This document shows positions 1 to 9,988 of a DNA stretch of 64,000 nt, piece by piece. The notes beneath the pieces were generated by a model. The model was not told where the DNA came from, made no database searches, and was given only the letters and a program-made list of their open reading frames with translations. Each line of letters begins with the position of its first letter. The stretch's first letter is position 1. Position numbers and translations under genes: made by a program. The DNA is from DB1 sp049323655 (GTDB lineage Bacteria > Desulfobacterota > Desulfobulbia > Desulfobulbales > SURF-16). The DNA is taken from contig JBMONO010000050.1 in the NCBI GenBank assembly GCA_049323655.1, forward strand, positions 1-64,000, in the 5' to 3' direction.

Positions 1-129
1 GCTACTTTTTTAATGTAATAATTTTATATAGTTACCGTCATCGCTATAAATAGTTCCCCCGCTCAAGCATGGGGGCAGCGATATAAAAGTTTACGAAAAG
101 CCCCCGAAGCACCCCATGTGTGTCAAGAA

Positions 130-372
130 TTTACGGCTGGCCGGGAATTGCTGATATATTCCCATACTGCATCAGTTCTTCTGTATTGAATCACCCCTTT
201 TCCTTATAGAGTTTGAGGGCTTCCAGGACGACATCGAGCCCCAGTTTGTTGCGGAATTTAAAACAATCGGCAATTGTCTTTTCCGGGCTATAGACGAGAA
301 TTTTCACCCCATCGATAGCGTGTTTTTCGATGCCGGCATTGTAGGCTTCCTTGGCCACCGGGCGTATCTAAC
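130..372 (-). pseudogene. AbiEi-type antitoxin C-terminal remnant
   Basis: Reading the minus strand from about 372 gives a peptide that resembles the C-terminal half of AbiEi-family antitoxins/transcriptional regulators: HAIDGVKILVYSPEKTIADC followed by FKFRNKLGLDVVLEALKLY. The winged-helix N-terminus is absent. A TGA at 191-193 interrupts the frame, and the same frame continues afterwards as FNTEELMQYGNIS, which still fits the family ending. This is therefore a truncated and nonsense-mutated relic. The partner AbiEii toxin is not in the window, although it could lie to the left of base 1. Confidence 0.6.
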
Positions 373-422
373 CCCCGGTTCAGATAGTGGCGCACTGCGC
401 TCGCACAATCCGACCTTGTTCG

Positions 423-650
423 TTAGAGCTTTTTTTCAGTCAGTTTCCCAGTAACGTGCTTGTGGAGCACGTTAGAGATAAAAGTTTGATAGGGAATGCC
501 TCCCTCTAATGCTTTTACGGAAATGGACCTGATGGACCGCGCCGGATCCGAACGATTTGCCCTTGCACTGAGCTCAATAGCCTTGGGCCCATTCTCTCCC
601 TCTCCCAGCGCAGCAATCGGTCTCAGGATTTTTCTGCGGGTGATCGTCAC
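423..650 (-). pseudogene. RHH/CopG-like antitoxin remnant
   Basis: A 75-codon frame opening with GTG. Its last 25 residues, around GGIPYQTFISNVLHKHVTGK, match the C-terminal signature of small CopG/RHH-type antitoxins (typically GIPYQTLISSxxHKYVxGxL). The N-terminal half does not resemble the family's usual DNA-binding strand, so the gene has probably been rearranged or frame-shifted. No adjacent toxin gene is visible. Together with the AbiEi relic beside it, this suggests a worn-out defence or plasmid-stabilisation island. It could still be expressed as a short protein. Confidence 0.4.
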
Positions 651-741
651 TGCTCACAAGATGGTCAGGTCTTGAAACAAAATATGGCATCGCGGAACCG
701 GAGGCTCTTCCCCCCCCCGGCCCCGCGCATTTTTCCGGCAA

Positions 742-2967
<2,226 letters not shown>

Positions 2968-3051
2968 GAAGTATTTCCTCCTGATGATTTGTATGAACTT
3001 CCTTGCGACCTTTCTTTATCATTGCCGGCACACTCTCAAGGTGAGTTGCCA

Positions 3052-3081
3052 AGGCGACAAAGAAAAAACTCTCTGTCGCCT
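3052..3081 (-). terminator. Hairpin between rubrerythrin and katG
   Basis: A perfect 8-bp inverted repeat (AGGCGACA at 3052-3059 and TGTCGCCT at 3074-3081) with a 14-nt loop lies just after the rubrerythrin stop and before katG. It has no downstream T-run, so it may act as a processing or attenuation hairpin in a shared transcript rather than as a full terminator. Confidence 0.4.
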
Positions 3082-3104
3082 GCACGACACATTTTTCCTG
3101 CGCT

Positions 3105-3680
3105 TTACCAGTTCTCGCCGAGCAGTTCGAAGTGGGCCTGCTTGTGGGCGCAGGCCGGACACTCATCCGGCGCCTTTTTCCCGTTGTGGAGGTAGCCGCA
3201 GTTGCGGCAGCGCCAGGTCGTTTCCTCCTCCCGCGCAAAGACCCGACCCTTTTCGATATTGGCGGCCAGATCGCGGTACCGCTTTTCATGCTGTTTTTCC
3301 GCCACGGCAATGGCCATGAAAATTTCGGCGATATCCTTGAACCCTTCCTCCCGGGCCACCCTGGCAAATTCCGGATACATCTGGGTATGCTCGTAATTCT
3401 CACCGCCGGCCGCCTCCTGGAGATTCTCGAGGGTGGTGCCGATCACTCCGGCCGGGAAAAAAGCGGTAATCTGCACCTCGCCACCCTCCAGCAGCTTGAA
3501 AAGCCGTTTGGCGTGCTCCTTTTCCTGATCCGCCGTCTCACTGAAGATGTCGGCGATCTGGACATATCCCTCATTCTTCGCCTTAGAGGCAAAGTAGGTA
3601 TAGCGGTTGCGGGCCTGGGACTCACCACAGAAGGCGGTGAGAATGTTTTTTTCGGTCTGAGTTCCCTTCAGTGCTTTCAT
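3105..3680 (-). CDS. rbr: Rubrerythrin
   Basis: A 191-residue cytoplasmic peroxide reductase of classic two-domain form. The ferritin-like di-iron domain carries Glu20, the ExxH pair at 53-56 and a second ExxH at 128-131. The C-terminal rubredoxin domain binds one iron through Cys158/Cys161 (RCRNCG) and Cys174/Cys177 (CPACAHKQAHFE). It reduces hydrogen peroxide using electrons relayed from NAD(P)H. It sits between a PerR-type regulator upstream and katG downstream, all on the minus strand, which fits a peroxide-inducible set. The start MKALKGTQTEKN is the family's normal opening. Confidence 0.97.
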   Translation of the reverse strand: MKALKGTQTEKNILTAFCGESQARNRYTYFASKAKNEGYVQIADIFSETADQEKEHAKRLFKLLEGGEVQITAFFPAGVIGTTLENLQEAAGGENYEHTQMYPEFARVAREEGFKDIAEIFMAIAVAEKQHEKRYRDLAANIEKGRVFAREEETTWRCRNCGYLHNGKKAPDECPACAHKQAHFELLGENW

Positions 3681-3690
3681 CGTTACACCT

Positions 3691-3709
3691 CATTATGCTA
3701 AAAGTAATG
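3691..3709 (-). promoter_or_regulatory. Possible PerR/Fur-type operator upstream of rubrerythrin
   Basis: A dyad, CATTA-N9-TAATG, lies about 10 bp upstream of the rubrerythrin start codon in an AT-rich stretch. Its size and composition resemble a PerR/Fur box, and a PerR-like gene lies 300 bp away. The rest of 3681-3987 shows no convincing gene. Confidence 0.25.
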
Positions 3710-3987
3710 TGAAGATGGCGCGACCTGCGCCATTGTCTGTGTCGGCAATGCGAACATAGGAGACGAACGATCTTTTGCCGCCCTGCCGTCATGCTGAAAA
3801 AACAGTTTCATGTGTTCCATTGTAGTGATGTGGCCAGCCTGAAACAATGTATTTGAGGCGCAATCGTTTTCCTGTTTGCCCTGCCCCGGCGGCCGCAGCC
3901 CGCACCAGCTGATGGTACCGGCAAAACTTCTTACTTCGTAATATTTCCTAATTGAAAACCAAAAAAAATGCGTCCCCACCCGATGTG

Positions 3988-4443
3988 TCATCGGCCCTGA
4001 CATTTCCGGCAGACCCCGAAAAGGGTGGCGCTCTGACTCTCTATGCACCCCCAATCGGCTGCCGTTTCGGGCGGCGGGGCGGCATCAAACGAATTCCAGA
4101 CAAAATCGGTAATTTGTCCGCAATTGCGGCAGATCAGATGGTGATGCCTCTTCTCCCCCAGGCGCAGCTCGAAGCGGGCCTGACTTTCCGGGGTCTGCAC
4201 TCGGGTGACCAGAGCATGTTTTTCAAAGGTCGCCAGGGTCCGGTAGACGGTATCAAGGGAAAGGGTGGGCAGCCGTTCCAGCAGCCGGGTATGCAGTGTC
4301 TCGGCGGTGGGATGATCGTCGGCCAGGGCCAGTTCGCGGAAGATTTCCAGTCGCTGCTGGGTTACTTTTAAACCAGCATAGCGGCACTTTTCCTCGAACC
4401 GTGCAAGCTGCTGATAATATATGTTTTCTTCTTTTTTCATCAT
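3988..4443 (-). CDS. Fur-family transcriptional regulator, PerR-like
   Basis: A 151-residue metalloregulator. An N-terminal winged helix (about 20-85, including LSLDTVYRTLATFEKHALV) is followed by a dimerisation/metal domain with HHHLICRNCG (Cys105, Cys108) and CRKC (Cys145, Cys148), the structural zinc site of Fur/PerR proteins. Its place beside rubrerythrin, katG and, divergently, a selenocysteine rhodanese-ferritin and peroxiredoxin argues for peroxide sensing (PerR) rather than iron sensing (Fur). The assignment rests on context and is not certain. The 170-bp AT-rich region upstream, shared with the divergent operon, probably holds operators for both directions. Confidence 0.85.
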   Translation of the reverse strand: MMKKEENIYYQQLARFEEKCRYAGLKVTQQRLEIFRELALADDHPTAETLHTRLLERLPTLSLDTVYRTLATFEKHALVTRVQTPESQARFELRLGEKRHHHLICRNCGQITDFVWNSFDAAPPPETAADWGCIESQSATLFGVCRKCQGR

Positions 4444-4617
4444 CCACCGGAATTTTTATTATTTGATATTAATTATTATTTATTGCAAAAGTCAATAAAA
4501 AATTGCATACTCATTTTTACGACAAAGATGAGTTTTAAATTGACAACATGAATCGTGATGAGGGTAAAATCTTCTCAGACCATCCTATTGCCCCATATTT
4601 CACAATAAGGAAACAGC
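4444..4617. promoter_or_regulatory. Divergent AT-rich control region
   Basis: This 174-bp region between the PerR-like gene and the rhodanese-ferritin gene is markedly AT-rich (for example 4450-4510) compared with its surroundings. It contains several TTATT/AATAA half-site-like runs. It must carry the promoters of both divergent units. A specific PerR box could not be fixed by eye. Confidence 0.4.
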
Positions 4618-5463
4618 ATGCTCTGGCGGCAATTTTTCACCCCGGTTCAGTCCATGGATGCCCGGCAACTGGCCGAATTTCTCCACAAACAGCCGACCGG
4701 CTCCTATACCCTGCTCGATGTTCGGCAACCAAAGGAGTATGAGGCAGGCCACATTGCCGGCGCCAAACTCATTCCGGTGGGGGAACTCGACCGCCGTCTG
4801 GCCGAACTCGACCCGAACAACCCGGTCCTTGTCTACTGAGCCATCGGCGGACGCAGCCGGGTGGCTGCGCAGATGCTTTCCGGCAAGGGCTTCAAGGAAG
4901 TCTACAACGTCGCCGGCGGCATCAAGGCCTGGCGGAACGAAATCGCCGTCGGCCCCGAGGATCTCGGCCTTTCGCTTTTCTCCGGCCGCGAATCGGTTGA
5001 AGAGACCCTGATTGTCGCCTACGGCCTCGAACAGGGACTGCGTGACTTTTATCTTGACATGAAGGAGAAAGTCCGCGGTGATGAATCACGCGCCCTGTTC
5101 ACCAAACTGGCAGACATCGAGATCATCCACCAGAACGATCTGGTGGATCTGCATCGGCAGCTGACCGGAGAGACAAAAACCAGGGAGGATTTCGAGCGGG
5201 AGATGACGGCCGGGGCCATGGAAGGCGGGCTCTCCACCGGGGACTATCTCGCCCTGTACAAACCGGATCCGGAATCGGTGGTTGACATCGTCTCCCTGGC
5301 CATGGCCATTGAGGCCCAGGCCCTTGACCTCTACCAGCGGGCCGCAGATCGCAGCGACAACAGCGCGACCGCAACAGGGCTGCTCAAAATCGCCGAAGAG
5401 GAACGGGCCCATCTTGCCCAGCTCGGCAGGCTGATCGATTCCCTGCGGCCCGGGGAACAGTGA
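4618..5463 (+). CDS. Selenocysteine rhodanese-ferritin-like fusion
   Basis: A 281-residue protein with TGA at 4837-4839 read as selenocysteine 74. Residues 1-110 are a rhodanese (sulfurtransferase) domain with YTLLDVRQPKEYEAGHIAGA. The catalytic loop, normally C-x-x-G-x-R-S, reads U-AIGGRSR here, so Sec replaces the persulfide-forming Cys. Residues about 120-275 are a ferritin/rubrerythrin-like four-helix domain with repeated E...ExxH-type motifs (ADIEIIHQND, EEERAHLAQL). A 7-bp hairpin with loop GGGU follows the UGA at a 12-nt spacing. AAGGAA precedes the ATG. One base separates it from the next gene. The likely role is selenol-based sulfane-sulfur or peroxide handling coupled to a di-iron domain. 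The activity is inferred. Confidence 0.88.
4852..4869 (+). promoter_or_regulatory. SECIS hairpin of the rhodanese-ferritin gene
   Basis: A perfect 7-bp stem (CGCAGCC/GGCTGCG) with loop GGGT begins 12 nt after the UGA at 4837-4839. Spacing and a GU in the apical loop fit bacterial SECIS elements bound by SelB. Confidence 0.75.
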
Positions 5464-5464
5464 A

Positions 5465-6592
5465 ATGCCCTCTAAACGACTGGTGCTCATCGGCGGCGGC
5501 CATGCCCACATGGTCACCCTCGCCAACCTCAACGCCTTCGTCCGCAAGGGCTATGAGGTCACCGTCATCCAGCCCTCGGAATACCACTACTATTCCGGCA
5601 TGGGCCCCGGCATGCTGGGCGGCACCTACCGCCCTGACGACATCCGCTTCGCCACCCGCCGGGTGGTGGAGAAACAGGGCGGCAGATTCGTGCTCGGCAA
5701 GGCCGCCTTCATCGACACCAGGCAGCAGTTCGTCCTCCTGGCCGACTCGGATCGCACCCTGCCTTACGACGTTCTCTCCTGCAATGCCGGCTCCTTTGTC
5801 CCCACCGACATCATTGCCACCCTCAACCACCCGGATATTTTCACCGTTAAGCCGATTGAAAGCCTGCTGCGGGCCAGGGAGCGCATTCTGGAGCTGAGCC
5901 GCGATCGGGTCATCGACATTGCCGTGGTCGGCGGCGGTCCCTCGTCGATTGAGATCAGCGGCAATATCCGGCAGCTCTGCCGCAATGCCGGAGTCGCTCC
6001 GCCCCGCATCTGCGTCTATGCCGGCGCCCGGCTGCTGACCAGGGCGCCGGAAAAGGTCGGACGGCTCGCGCGACGGTCGCTGACCGAACGGGGCATCGAC
6101 ATCGTGGAAAAGGTCTATGTGGACCGCATCGAGCCGGACCGCATTGTCCTGCAGAATGGCGAGACCAGAAACGCGGACATCATCTTTACCGCGATCGGGG
6201 TCAGACCCTCGCCCCTGTTTGCCGATTCCGCCCTGCCCACCGGGCCGGACGGCGGCCTGCGGGTCAACCGTTTTCTCCAGTGCGTCTCCCAGGCCAACAT
6301 CTTCGGCGGCGGCGACTGCATCCACTTCGATCCCGCCCCTCTGGACAAGGTCGGGGTTTACGCAGTGCGGGAAAACCCCGTGCTCTTCGCCAATCTCATG
6401 GCCGCCCTGGAGGGCGGCAATCTTCACCCCTTTGACCCGGGCGGCCGCTATCTGCTCATTTACAATCTCGGCGACGGCAATGGCATTTTCTGCAAATGGG
6501 CGGTCATCTTCGGCGGCACTCTCGCCTTTCGCCTCAAGGACTATATCGATCGCCGCTTCATGGCCCGTTTTCAGGCCCTGGAAAGGGAATAA
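5465..6592 (+). CDS. FAD/NAD-dependent oxidoreductase, SelD-N-terminus-like family
   Basis: A 375-residue flavoprotein with an N-terminal FAD-binding Rossmann motif (VLIGGGHAHM, residues 6-15), a second nucleotide-binding motif (IAVVGGGPSSIEISG) and the ATG-like motif of an NDH-2/disulfide-reductase fold. The opening, with GGGHAHMVTL and YYSGMGPGMLGG, is the pattern of the flavoprotein domain found fused to the N-terminus of selenophosphate synthetase SelD in some bacteria. Here it is free-standing. It follows the selenocysteine rhodanese by one base and precedes a selenocysteine peroxiredoxin, so it may reduce one of these selenoproteins. That role is inferred. No SelD domain is present. Confidence 0.8.
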   Translation: MPSKRLVLIGGGHAHMVTLANLNAFVRKGYEVTVIQPSEYHYYSGMGPGMLGGTYRPDDIRFATRRVVEKQGGRFVLGKAAFIDTRQQFVLLADSDRTLPYDVLSCNAGSFVPTDIIATLNHPDIFTVKPIESLLRARERILELSRDRVIDIAVVGGGPSSIEISGNIRQLCRNAGVAPPRICVYAGARLLTRAPEKVGRLARRSLTERGIDIVEKVYVDRIEPDRIVLQNGETRNADIIFTAIGVRPSPLFADSALPTGPDGGLRVNRFLQCVSQANIFGGGDCIHFDPAPLDKVGVYAVRENPVLFANLMAALEGGNLHPFDPGGRYLLIYNLGDGNGIFCKWAVIFGGTLAFRLKDYIDRRFMARFQALERE

Positions 6593-6668
6593 TACGTTTA
6601 TCCGCCGGCGCAGGGGGTCCCTTGCGTCGGCTTGTTCCATTTTTTACTTGATAGGAAAGGAGGTATCT

Positions 6669-7388
6669 ATGGCGGAAGAGGCAAGCGTCGGCTGTGCCCG
6701 TCCCACCGGCGGCCCTGTCGGAGAGGCGACGGACGAAACAACGGAAAAAAAGGAAACCACGACAAAAAAGGAGCGGAGCATGATACAGGTCGGCCAGAAG
6801 GCGCCGGATTTTGTCGCGCCGGGATACCACAACGGCGCATTCATCAACATGAAACTTTCCGATCATCTCGGCAAATGGGTGCTGCTTTGCTTTTACCCGG
6901 GTGACTTCACCTTTGTCTGAGCGACCGAGATTTCAGCAGTTGCTGAAAAATATCAGGAATTTCAGAGACTCGGCGTCGACATTCTCTCCATGAGCATTGA
7001 CAGCATGTTCGTCCACAAGATGTGGAATGACGACGAGCTCAGCAAGATGGTGGCCGGCGGCGTGCCCTTCCCCATGCTCTCCGATGCCGGCGGCAAGGTC
7101 GGCAGGGTTTACGGCGTGTTCGACGAAAACGCCGGGGTGGAGACACGGGGACGGTTTATCATCGATCCGGACGGCGTTATCCAGGGCTTCGAGGTGCTGA
7201 CCCCGCCGGTGGGCCGCAACGTCAACGAAACCCTCCGGCAGGTGCAGGCCTTCCAGCTGGTGCGGGAGACCAAGGGCGGCGAGGCCACCCCTTCCGGCTG
7301 GCGGCCGGGCAAGAAGACCCTGAAACCGGGCATCAACCTGGTGGGCAAGGTCTGGGAAGAGTGGAAGACGTCGATGGCATTTGACTGA
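6669..7388 (+). CDS. Selenocysteine peroxiredoxin
   Basis: A 239-residue AhpC/Prx-type peroxidase in which the peroxidatic Cys is Sec84: GDFTFV-U-ATEISAV, with TGA at 6918-6920. The typical Prx sequence is TFVCPTEI, so the UGA lies exactly at the catalytic residue. The region that usually holds the resolving Cys reads GGEATPSGWRPGKKTL and lacks it, so this behaves as a 1-Sec enzyme needing an external reductant. A hydrophilic N-terminal extension (ARPTGGPVG, then a Glu/Thr/Lys-rich stretch) precedes the core. The start at 6669 has a strong GGAAAGGAGG, but a second start at 6780 (MIQVGQKAP) also has AAGGAG, so two forms are possible. Confidence 0.93.
6931..6948 (+). promoter_or_regulatory. SECIS hairpin of the peroxiredoxin gene
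   Basis: A perfect 7-bp stem TTTCAGC/GCTGAAA with loop AGTT begins 10 nt after the UGA at 6918-6920. It lies within the coding sequence at the position required for bacterial selenocysteine insertion. Confidence 0.75.
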
Positions 7389-7407
7389 TCCCGCCCCGCC
7401 ACGGTAA

Positions 7408-7443
7408 CATTCCGCCGGCAGCAGTCGCCGGCCCGGCGGAATG
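7408..7443. terminator. Bidirectional hairpin between convergent genes
   Basis: A perfect 11-bp inverted repeat (CATTCCGCCGG/CCGGCGGAATG, 14-nt loop) lies in the 64-bp gap between the converging peroxiredoxin and U32 genes. There is no clear T-run, but position and strength suggest a shared terminator. Confidence 0.6.
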
Positions 7444-7452
7444 CCCCACCGG

Positions 7453-9540
7453 TTATGTCAGCCCCCGTTCATAATTAAACGAAGTCGTTCCGTCCAGCCT
7501 GCTGTTGTCGGCAAGGGCAGCCAGCACCGCTCTGCCTCGAGCGGAGGCGACGCCGCAGCGGCGCAGATCGACAAGGAGCCGGCCGATGCCCATGGCGCCC
7601 AGCTCGGCAAGCCGGCCGAGCAGAGAAAAATCCTGTTCCGCCACCACCTCGGTGATGCCGTCATGCATGAAGAGACGGTAGCCGTCCTCCCGATCGGAAC
7701 GCACCAGGCCGCCCGGCCGCACCCCGCGGACCGGTATGCGGGAAAGCAGGATCGGCAGCGGACCGAATACCATCACCGCAAGAGGGAAATCACCAAGTCG
7801 GGCCGCCAGGTCCCGGAGATTGTTCCGGTCATCCTCCAGACTCACGGTCAATTCGGCCAGGCCGAGTTCCCGCCAGGCCAAGGCCGCCTGGCTGTTCATG
7901 GCGTAACAGCGGAAGCCGCCAACCAGGTTGACCTTCTCCATCCCGTCAAAAAGCGGAATCTGGCCGAGATTCTGGATACGGAAGGTGGCGTACCCCTGGG
8001 AGAGCAGCATCTGCACCGCACCGCGGAAGTCATCCCATTGCCCGGCAAACAGCAGCGGCGGCAGTTCCCAGATCAGTTCATTTTTGCGGGATGCAAGCTG
8101 GCGTGCGTATTTTTTAAGTCCAGCCAGATTTTTCGGGGTCAGCGGCAGCTCGAAGCGGCTGACGGCATCCGAGCCGTGAGAAAAAATCTCCTCCACCCTC
8201 CGCACCTTCAACGTCACCTCCCGTGATTCGGCTGGTCTCGCACCCCGCCCCGGCAGAAGGGCGGCAAGGGCAAGGGACAGCCGCTCCAGCATCGCATCAT
8301 TACCGGGACCGGGAAACCGGGCCGGCCATTGTTCGTCGAGCATGCGACGACACGCCTCCGGGCTTTTGGTAAAGAGTATTTTACCGCCCACCTTGAAGAC
8401 CCAATCACCGATATGTATCATGCCCCGGCCGGGATGGCTGACCTGGACGAAATCACCGGCTGCCGCTGATTTTGTCTTTCTGCCTTCGACCACGAGCACC
8501 CGCACGGCAAAGCCGGTACCGACCTGATCGTTTTGCGGCTGGACACGAATGCGGTCGCCCACATGCAGCCTCGTTGCCGTGTGAAAGCCGATCATACCGT
8601 CGCGCAGGGAGACAACCTCACCCAAGGGAAGACCCTGACTGCCGTGACGGGAGGAATCGGCAATGGCGGCGGGCACGAAACCGGTGAGGAATCCCCTGGT
8701 CCGCTGCCGGCCGAAAGAGAGGTCGAGATGTTCAGCCGCCTCCTGCAAGGCCTCCCGGCGACCATCGGCCGGGGCATCGAGGACCAGCCGGTAGGCGGTC
8801 ACCACCCGGGCGACATAGTCAGGGCTCTTCATCCGGCCCTCAATCTTAAAACTCCTAACCCCGGCCCTGATCAGCTCCGGCAACAGCTCGATGGCGGCAA
8901 GATCGCTGGTTGAAAAAAGGTAACCGGTTTTACGGCCATCATCGTAACGGCGGCGGCAGGGCTGGGCGCAGCGGCCGCGGTTGCCGCTCATGCCGGTAAG
9001 AAAGGAAGAAAAGTAACACTGCCCGGAAAAGGCAAAGCAGAGGGCGCCATGGACAAAATGTTCGAGCTCGATGGTGGTCTGCCTGCGGATGTCGGCGATT
9101 TCGGCAAGTGAGAGCTCCCGGGCAAGCACGGCGCGGACAAAACCCATCTTCTCCAGCATGCGGATGCCGGCGGCATTGTGAATCGTCATCTGGGTGGAGG
9201 CATGAAGCGGCAGCTCCGGAAAATGGTCACGGATGAGCCGCCAGACCCCGAGATCCTGAATAATGACGCCGTCCACCCGAATTGCGGCCAAGGCGGCCAG
9301 TGTCTCCACCAGCCGGGACAGCTCCTTTTCTTTAACAAGGGTGTTGAGGGCGACATAGAGACGTCGGCCCTGCCCGCGGGTACACCGAACGAGCTGCTCC
9401 ACCTCCGCCAGAGTGAAGTTCTTTGCCTTGGCCCGGGCGGAAAACTCGGTGAGCCCGCAGTAGACCGCATCAGCGCCGTTTTCCAGGGCGGCGAAAAAAG
9501 AGGCCAGACTACCGGCCGGCGCAAGAAGTTCGGTTTTCAT
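7453..9540 (-). CDS. Peptidase U32-family protein
   Basis: A 695-residue cytoplasmic protein. The N-terminal barrel (MKTELLAPAGSLASFFAALE) carries the U32 signature at 158-176 (LEHFVHGALCFAFSGQCY). It is followed by the Cys-rich GNRGRCAQPCRR, which in this superfamily forms part of an Fe-S site, and by a long C-terminal extension of the DUF3656 type. U32 proteins include collagenase-like proteins and the tRNA/23S rRNA hydroxylation factors TrhP/RlhA. RNA hydroxylation is as likely as proteolysis here. It lies 32 bp downstream of the SelW-like gene on the same strand. Confidence 0.88.
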   Translation of the reverse strand: MKTELLAPAGSLASFFAALENGADAVYCGLTEFSARAKAKNFTLAEVEQLVRCTRGQGRRLYVALNTLVKEKELSRLVETLAALAAIRVDGVIIQDLGVWRLIRDHFPELPLHASTQMTIHNAAGIRMLEKMGFVRAVLARELSLAEIADIRRQTTIELEHFVHGALCFAFSGQCYFSSFLTGMSGNRGRCAQPCRRRYDDGRKTGYLFSTSDLAAIELLPELIRAGVRSFKIEGRMKSPDYVARVVTAYRLVLDAPADGRREALQEAAEHLDLSFGRQRTRGFLTGFVPAAIADSSRHGSQGLPLGEVVSLRDGMIGFHTATRLHVGDRIRVQPQNDQVGTGFAVRVLVVEGRKTKSAAAGDFVQVSHPGRGMIHIGDWVFKVGGKILFTKSPEACRRMLDEQWPARFPGPGNDAMLERLSLALAALLPGRGARPAESREVTLKVRRVEEIFSHGSDAVSRFELPLTPKNLAGLKKYARQLASRKNELIWELPPLLFAGQWDDFRGAVQMLLSQGYATFRIQNLGQIPLFDGMEKVNLVGGFRCYAMNSQAALAWRELGLAELTVSLEDDRNNLRDLAARLGDFPLAVMVFGPLPILLSRIPVRGVRPGGLVRSDREDGYRLFMHDGITEVVAEQDFSLLGRLAELGAMGIGRLLVDLRRCGVASARGRAVLAALADNSRLDGTTSFNYERGLT

Positions 9541-9572
9541 GCGGTGCGGGCTCCTGCCGCCGGACCACTCAG

Positions 9573-9794
9573 TTAAAGGCCCTCGATAAGGCGGACAATC
9601 TCACCATCTTCGGGAAAACGTCCGGTCGCAGCCTTAGAAAAAATTTTTCGTCCATCCACCTCCACCTCGAAAACGCCACCCGACCCGGCGACCAGCTCAA
9701 CATCGGCCGCGAATCGCTCCCGCAGTTCGGCTTCCAGCCTGGAAGCGCGCGGTTGGTAGTTTCATTTTGCGCAATAGGTAATCTGTACCCTCAT
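9573..9794 (-). CDS. SelW/Rdx-family selenoprotein
   Basis: A 73-residue thioredoxin-fold redox protein. It starts at 9794 with MRVQITYCAK; the TGA at 9762-9764 is read as Sec11 to give the family's CxxU redox motif (Cys8-Ala-Lys-Sec11). The rest reads ELRERFAADVELVAGSGGVF, then FEVEVDGRKIFSKAATGRFP, which is characteristic of the SelW-like/Rdx family (the GxGGxFEV and LxxSK/FPxxxEI regions). A strong AAAGGAGGAAAC precedes the ATG. Without recoding it would be a meaningless 10-residue peptide, so automatic calling misses it. The exact partner is unknown; the family is thought to act in thiol redox control. Confidence 0.9.
9730..9746 (-). promoter_or_regulatory. SECIS hairpin of the SelW-like gene
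   Basis: On the minus strand GCTTCCA-GGC-TGGAAGC forms a perfect 7-bp stem (or 6 bp with loop AGGCT) 15 nt after the UGA at 9762-9764. Confidence 0.65.
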
Positions 9795-9988
9795 GTTTCC
9801 TCCTTTTTTTGATACTGCCCGCCATAGAGAGTTATTCTTGTTTGCCGCTGCCCGCAAACTATGCTATCATTTTTGACAATTACGGCTTTCTGTTTGAAAT
9901 CACTGTTTTTTCCAGAAAAGGCAAGCAAAAACAGGCTGAGCCGGAAAAGCTGCTCCATAAATATTACCAGACAAACGGGTGCGCATCA

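Noticed and set aside
191..193. UGA in the AbiEi remnant as selenocysteine
   Set aside because: The position is not catalytic (family usually has Arg here), no hairpin follows, and the gene lacks its N-terminal half; nonsense decay is simpler.
3698..4054. 118-codon minus-strand frame upstream of rubrerythrin
   Set aside because: It overlaps the 3' end of the Fur-family gene on the same strand in another frame, with unusual composition and no family resemblance.
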